The notes below the pieces were generated by a model, which was given only the letters and a program-made list of their open reading frames with translations, was not told the origin of the DNA and made no database searches. A DNA stretch of 64,000 bases from Globodera rostochiensis (Eukaryota; Nematoda; Chromadorea; Rhabditida; Heteroderidae): NCBI GenBank assembly GCA_018350325.1, contig JAEVLN010000022.1, forward strand, positions 699,105 through 763,104, written 5' to 3'. Within the stretch, counting starts at the first letter, position 1. Every line of letters starts with the position of its first letter. Both the position numbers and the translations under genes were made by a program. Shown one piece after another: positions 62,301-64,000 of the stretch.

Positions 62301-63591
62301 CCAAATGCCAAAAAACTGAACCATCTGTAAATGTTTTTTGATTGTTTATTTGGCAGCTTTTGCTTCACAAATAATTGATGAAGACGTGGCGAGGGAACTG
62401 ATGGGCGCATTACCGGCACGGTTAGGCCTTTGGGGGGGGGGGGGGGGGGGGAGGCAATTCCCCGTTTTTGCATTGTTCAATTCCCTTTAGTTTCCAATTG
62501 GAGACGCCAACCTCTCTGTTTCGCCTTTCCGAACACGGTTTTTGATTTAAAATTTGTTTTTTAAGTAATTGAAAAAATGCTATTTTATGCCAATTTTTAG
62601 GCACTTCTTTTGTGCAGTTCTGGACCAGGTCGGCTGGGCTGTCCAACTTGCCGCCACTTTTGTCAAATTCAGTCCCAATTTTTATAGACTTGAAGAAGCT
62701 GAACAGTCAATTTTGATCATCCGATCGACGGACAATCATATTTTTGGCGCTTATCTCTCGTCGTCATGGACTGAACGGAAAGGTGAATTGTTTTTTTTTT
62801 GTTTGTTTTTTTAATATATTTTTTTGTATTAATTAAGATATCCGGGAACGTGCAAAAACGCGTTATTTTGGCACCGGCGAATCATTTGTGAGAAAACAAA
62901 TGATAATTATAACATGTGGGTAATTAAATTGTCAATTAATTGTTCAAAAGGTATGGCGACTGGACGAGGAGCTGAAGTTGCCCGTGTTTTACACCTGGTG
63001 AGTTTGGTTCATTTCTTCAACCCGTCGATGGGGCGGCGGCGTCCTGTTCCGTCCCGTCCGAGCAGTTCAATGCAACTTTTTGTTGTTTTGTTGAGGTGCG
63101 AGCAGACGTGCGACAACTTTTTCATGGCTGCCTCTGACAAATTCATGCTGGTGAGTCGGTCACCCGCCCGCCACACATTCATTCGTACCTTTATTATTAT
63201 ATTATTATTTTGTTTTTAAATCGTTACAATAATTAATCATTCACAAAAATTCATTCCATTAATCAATCACTTCAGATTGGCAGCGGAGGCGGCGATGCCA
63301 TTGCAATTCGAGACGAACTTGTGCAGGGATCCAGCAAGCCTTCCACAACATTCCAGTCGCCAGAACTTGTGCCGGGCGGTGAGTTGATTCGTCCAAAAGT
63401 TTCTGTTTTCTTTGTGGACAGAAAATGTTTTGTGACATGGTTTTTTTGTAATATTTCTGACAAAAAATTCGCATTTGGGGGGCTGTCAAAATTAATTCAA
63501 TCGTTTAAATCCTTCCGCCCCTTTTTTAGGCCATTTCCAAATTGACGAGCTCGAAGTGTTCGGCATTTCCAGCGACAATTATAGTAATTAG
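59362..63591 (+). CDS. TBC1D24: TBC plus TLDc domain protein, TBC1D24/Skywalker homologue; apparent small frameshifts
   Basis: The TBC part includes NNWPITHEIRKDLWRVLVSH, CDHGLKEVGVINLQRL, YPLCAMFLHYHSVQDTFACV, RFILQSELVFT, ADVLANWYFWIFKNLPVPYL and RVMDCFLVEG. A Gln/Thr linker follows. The TLDc part has GTSFVQFWTR, ILIIRSTDNHIFGAYLSSSW, RYFGTGESFV, VFYTWCEQTCDNFFMAASDK, GGDAIAIRDEL and FQIDELEVFGIS before the TAG at 63589. TBC1D24 controls synaptic vesicle traffic and oxidative-stress responses. Two candidate first exons exist, MSTMIDNELV at 59362 (with 59731-59861) and MASHKN at 60170; both reach exon 60292 in phase 0. Exon 61360-61453 needs two extra bases and exon 62357-62420 one fewer, each at an A or T run. 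Confidence 0.88.
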
Positions 63592-63859
63592 CGTGCCGCC
63601 GCCCCCCTCCCCCCCCCCCCCCAGTCACTCATTTCCCTCCCATTAAATTCTGCGATTTTTTTTTTTTGCTTTTTGTGTGCTTCAACAATCTCTTCTTCTA
63701 TTCACATTATTCGTCATTTACACTTTGTTTTTGTGTGAACATTTTTTCTTAAATTTTAGCTATTTACATACAATTTTGATGCTGCAAAAATAAAACAAAA
63801 TCATTTTAATAATTTACAATAGAATTAATTTAATTTAATTATTTCTGTTTCTGTCAAAT

Positions 63860-64000
63860 TCAACGGGAAATGTTTTTCGGTCTGCCGACTAGCAGCGCAT
63901 TTTCTTCACCCTTTGGCATTCGCTTCCGGCGCCGTCTCTCTGTCATTGAGTACGCCCCGCCCCCTCCACCGCCACCGCCCCTCTGGGCGTATCCGCCCCC
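63860..64000 (-). CDS. C-terminal exon of a gene entering from the right edge
   Basis: Reading down from 64000, one frame encodes a Gly-rich stretch, then SMTERRRRKRMPKGEENALL and a TGA at 63860. It is basic with coding-like composition. The family is not identifiable from 46 residues. The gene converges with the TBC1D24 homologue. Confidence 0.45.
   Translation of the reverse strand, partial: GGGYAQRGGGGGGGGAYSMTERRRRKRMPKGEENALLVGRPKNISR

Overview
The window is a piece of a nematode nuclear genome: genes on both strands, many short exons (17 to 300 bases) separated by introns of roughly 45 to 500 bases, and conserved animal genes that reconstruct in frame across the splice sites. The best guess is a plant-parasitic tylenchid, probably a cyst nematode (Globodera/Heterodera). 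This rests on a member of the expanded F-box-like family those worms carry, a cyanase (rare in animals, reported in such nematodes as horizontally acquired), and repeated use of GC-AG introns. The genus is inferred, not proven.

Layout, left to right. 1-1716 (-): 5' part of a Gln/Met/Pro-rich protein running off the left edge. 2299-3243 (+): BCL7. 5120-8907 (+): secreted PAN/apple-domain protein. 9184-11028 (-): arrestin-domain protein. 12363-13561 (-): F-box-like family member. 13986-14395: foldback DNA transposon with an 8-bp target duplication. 14660-17606 (+): CDC45. 17828-18349 (+): ISD11/LYRM4. 18503-22032 (-): vesicular glutamate transporter EAT-4. 24001-24657 (-): Cys-rich protein. 28577-31483 (+): UDP-glucose pyrophosphorylase. 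31735-32653 (-): cyanase with one apparent frameshift. 33318-35109 (+): proteasome lid subunit RPN9. 35427-37064 (-): FRG1. 40381-42119 (+): STARD10-like START protein, its 3' end duplicated about 2 kb downstream around an intronless acidic gene (42766-43569, -). 45462-49344 (+): nicotinic-type Cys-loop channel subunit. 49865-50665 (-): secreted Gln/Cys-rich protein. 51580-52726 (-): uncharacterised Gln-containing protein. 53425-56794 (-): EPB41L4/5-like FERM protein. 59362-63591 (+): TBC1D24/Skywalker-like TBC+TLDc protein. 63860-64000 (-): C-terminus of a gene entering from the right.

There is no operon-like functional cluster. Three neuronal or synaptic genes (eat-4, the Cys-loop channel, the TBC1D24 homologue) fall in one window, but nothing shows they are co-regulated. 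Minisatellites with units of 17 to 71 bp are frequent, several inside introns, and many units carry GATC or TGATCA. Small inverted-repeat elements and long poly-G/poly-C tracts recur. Exon coordinates were worked out by hand from splice-site phase and remembered family alignments; no database search was run.
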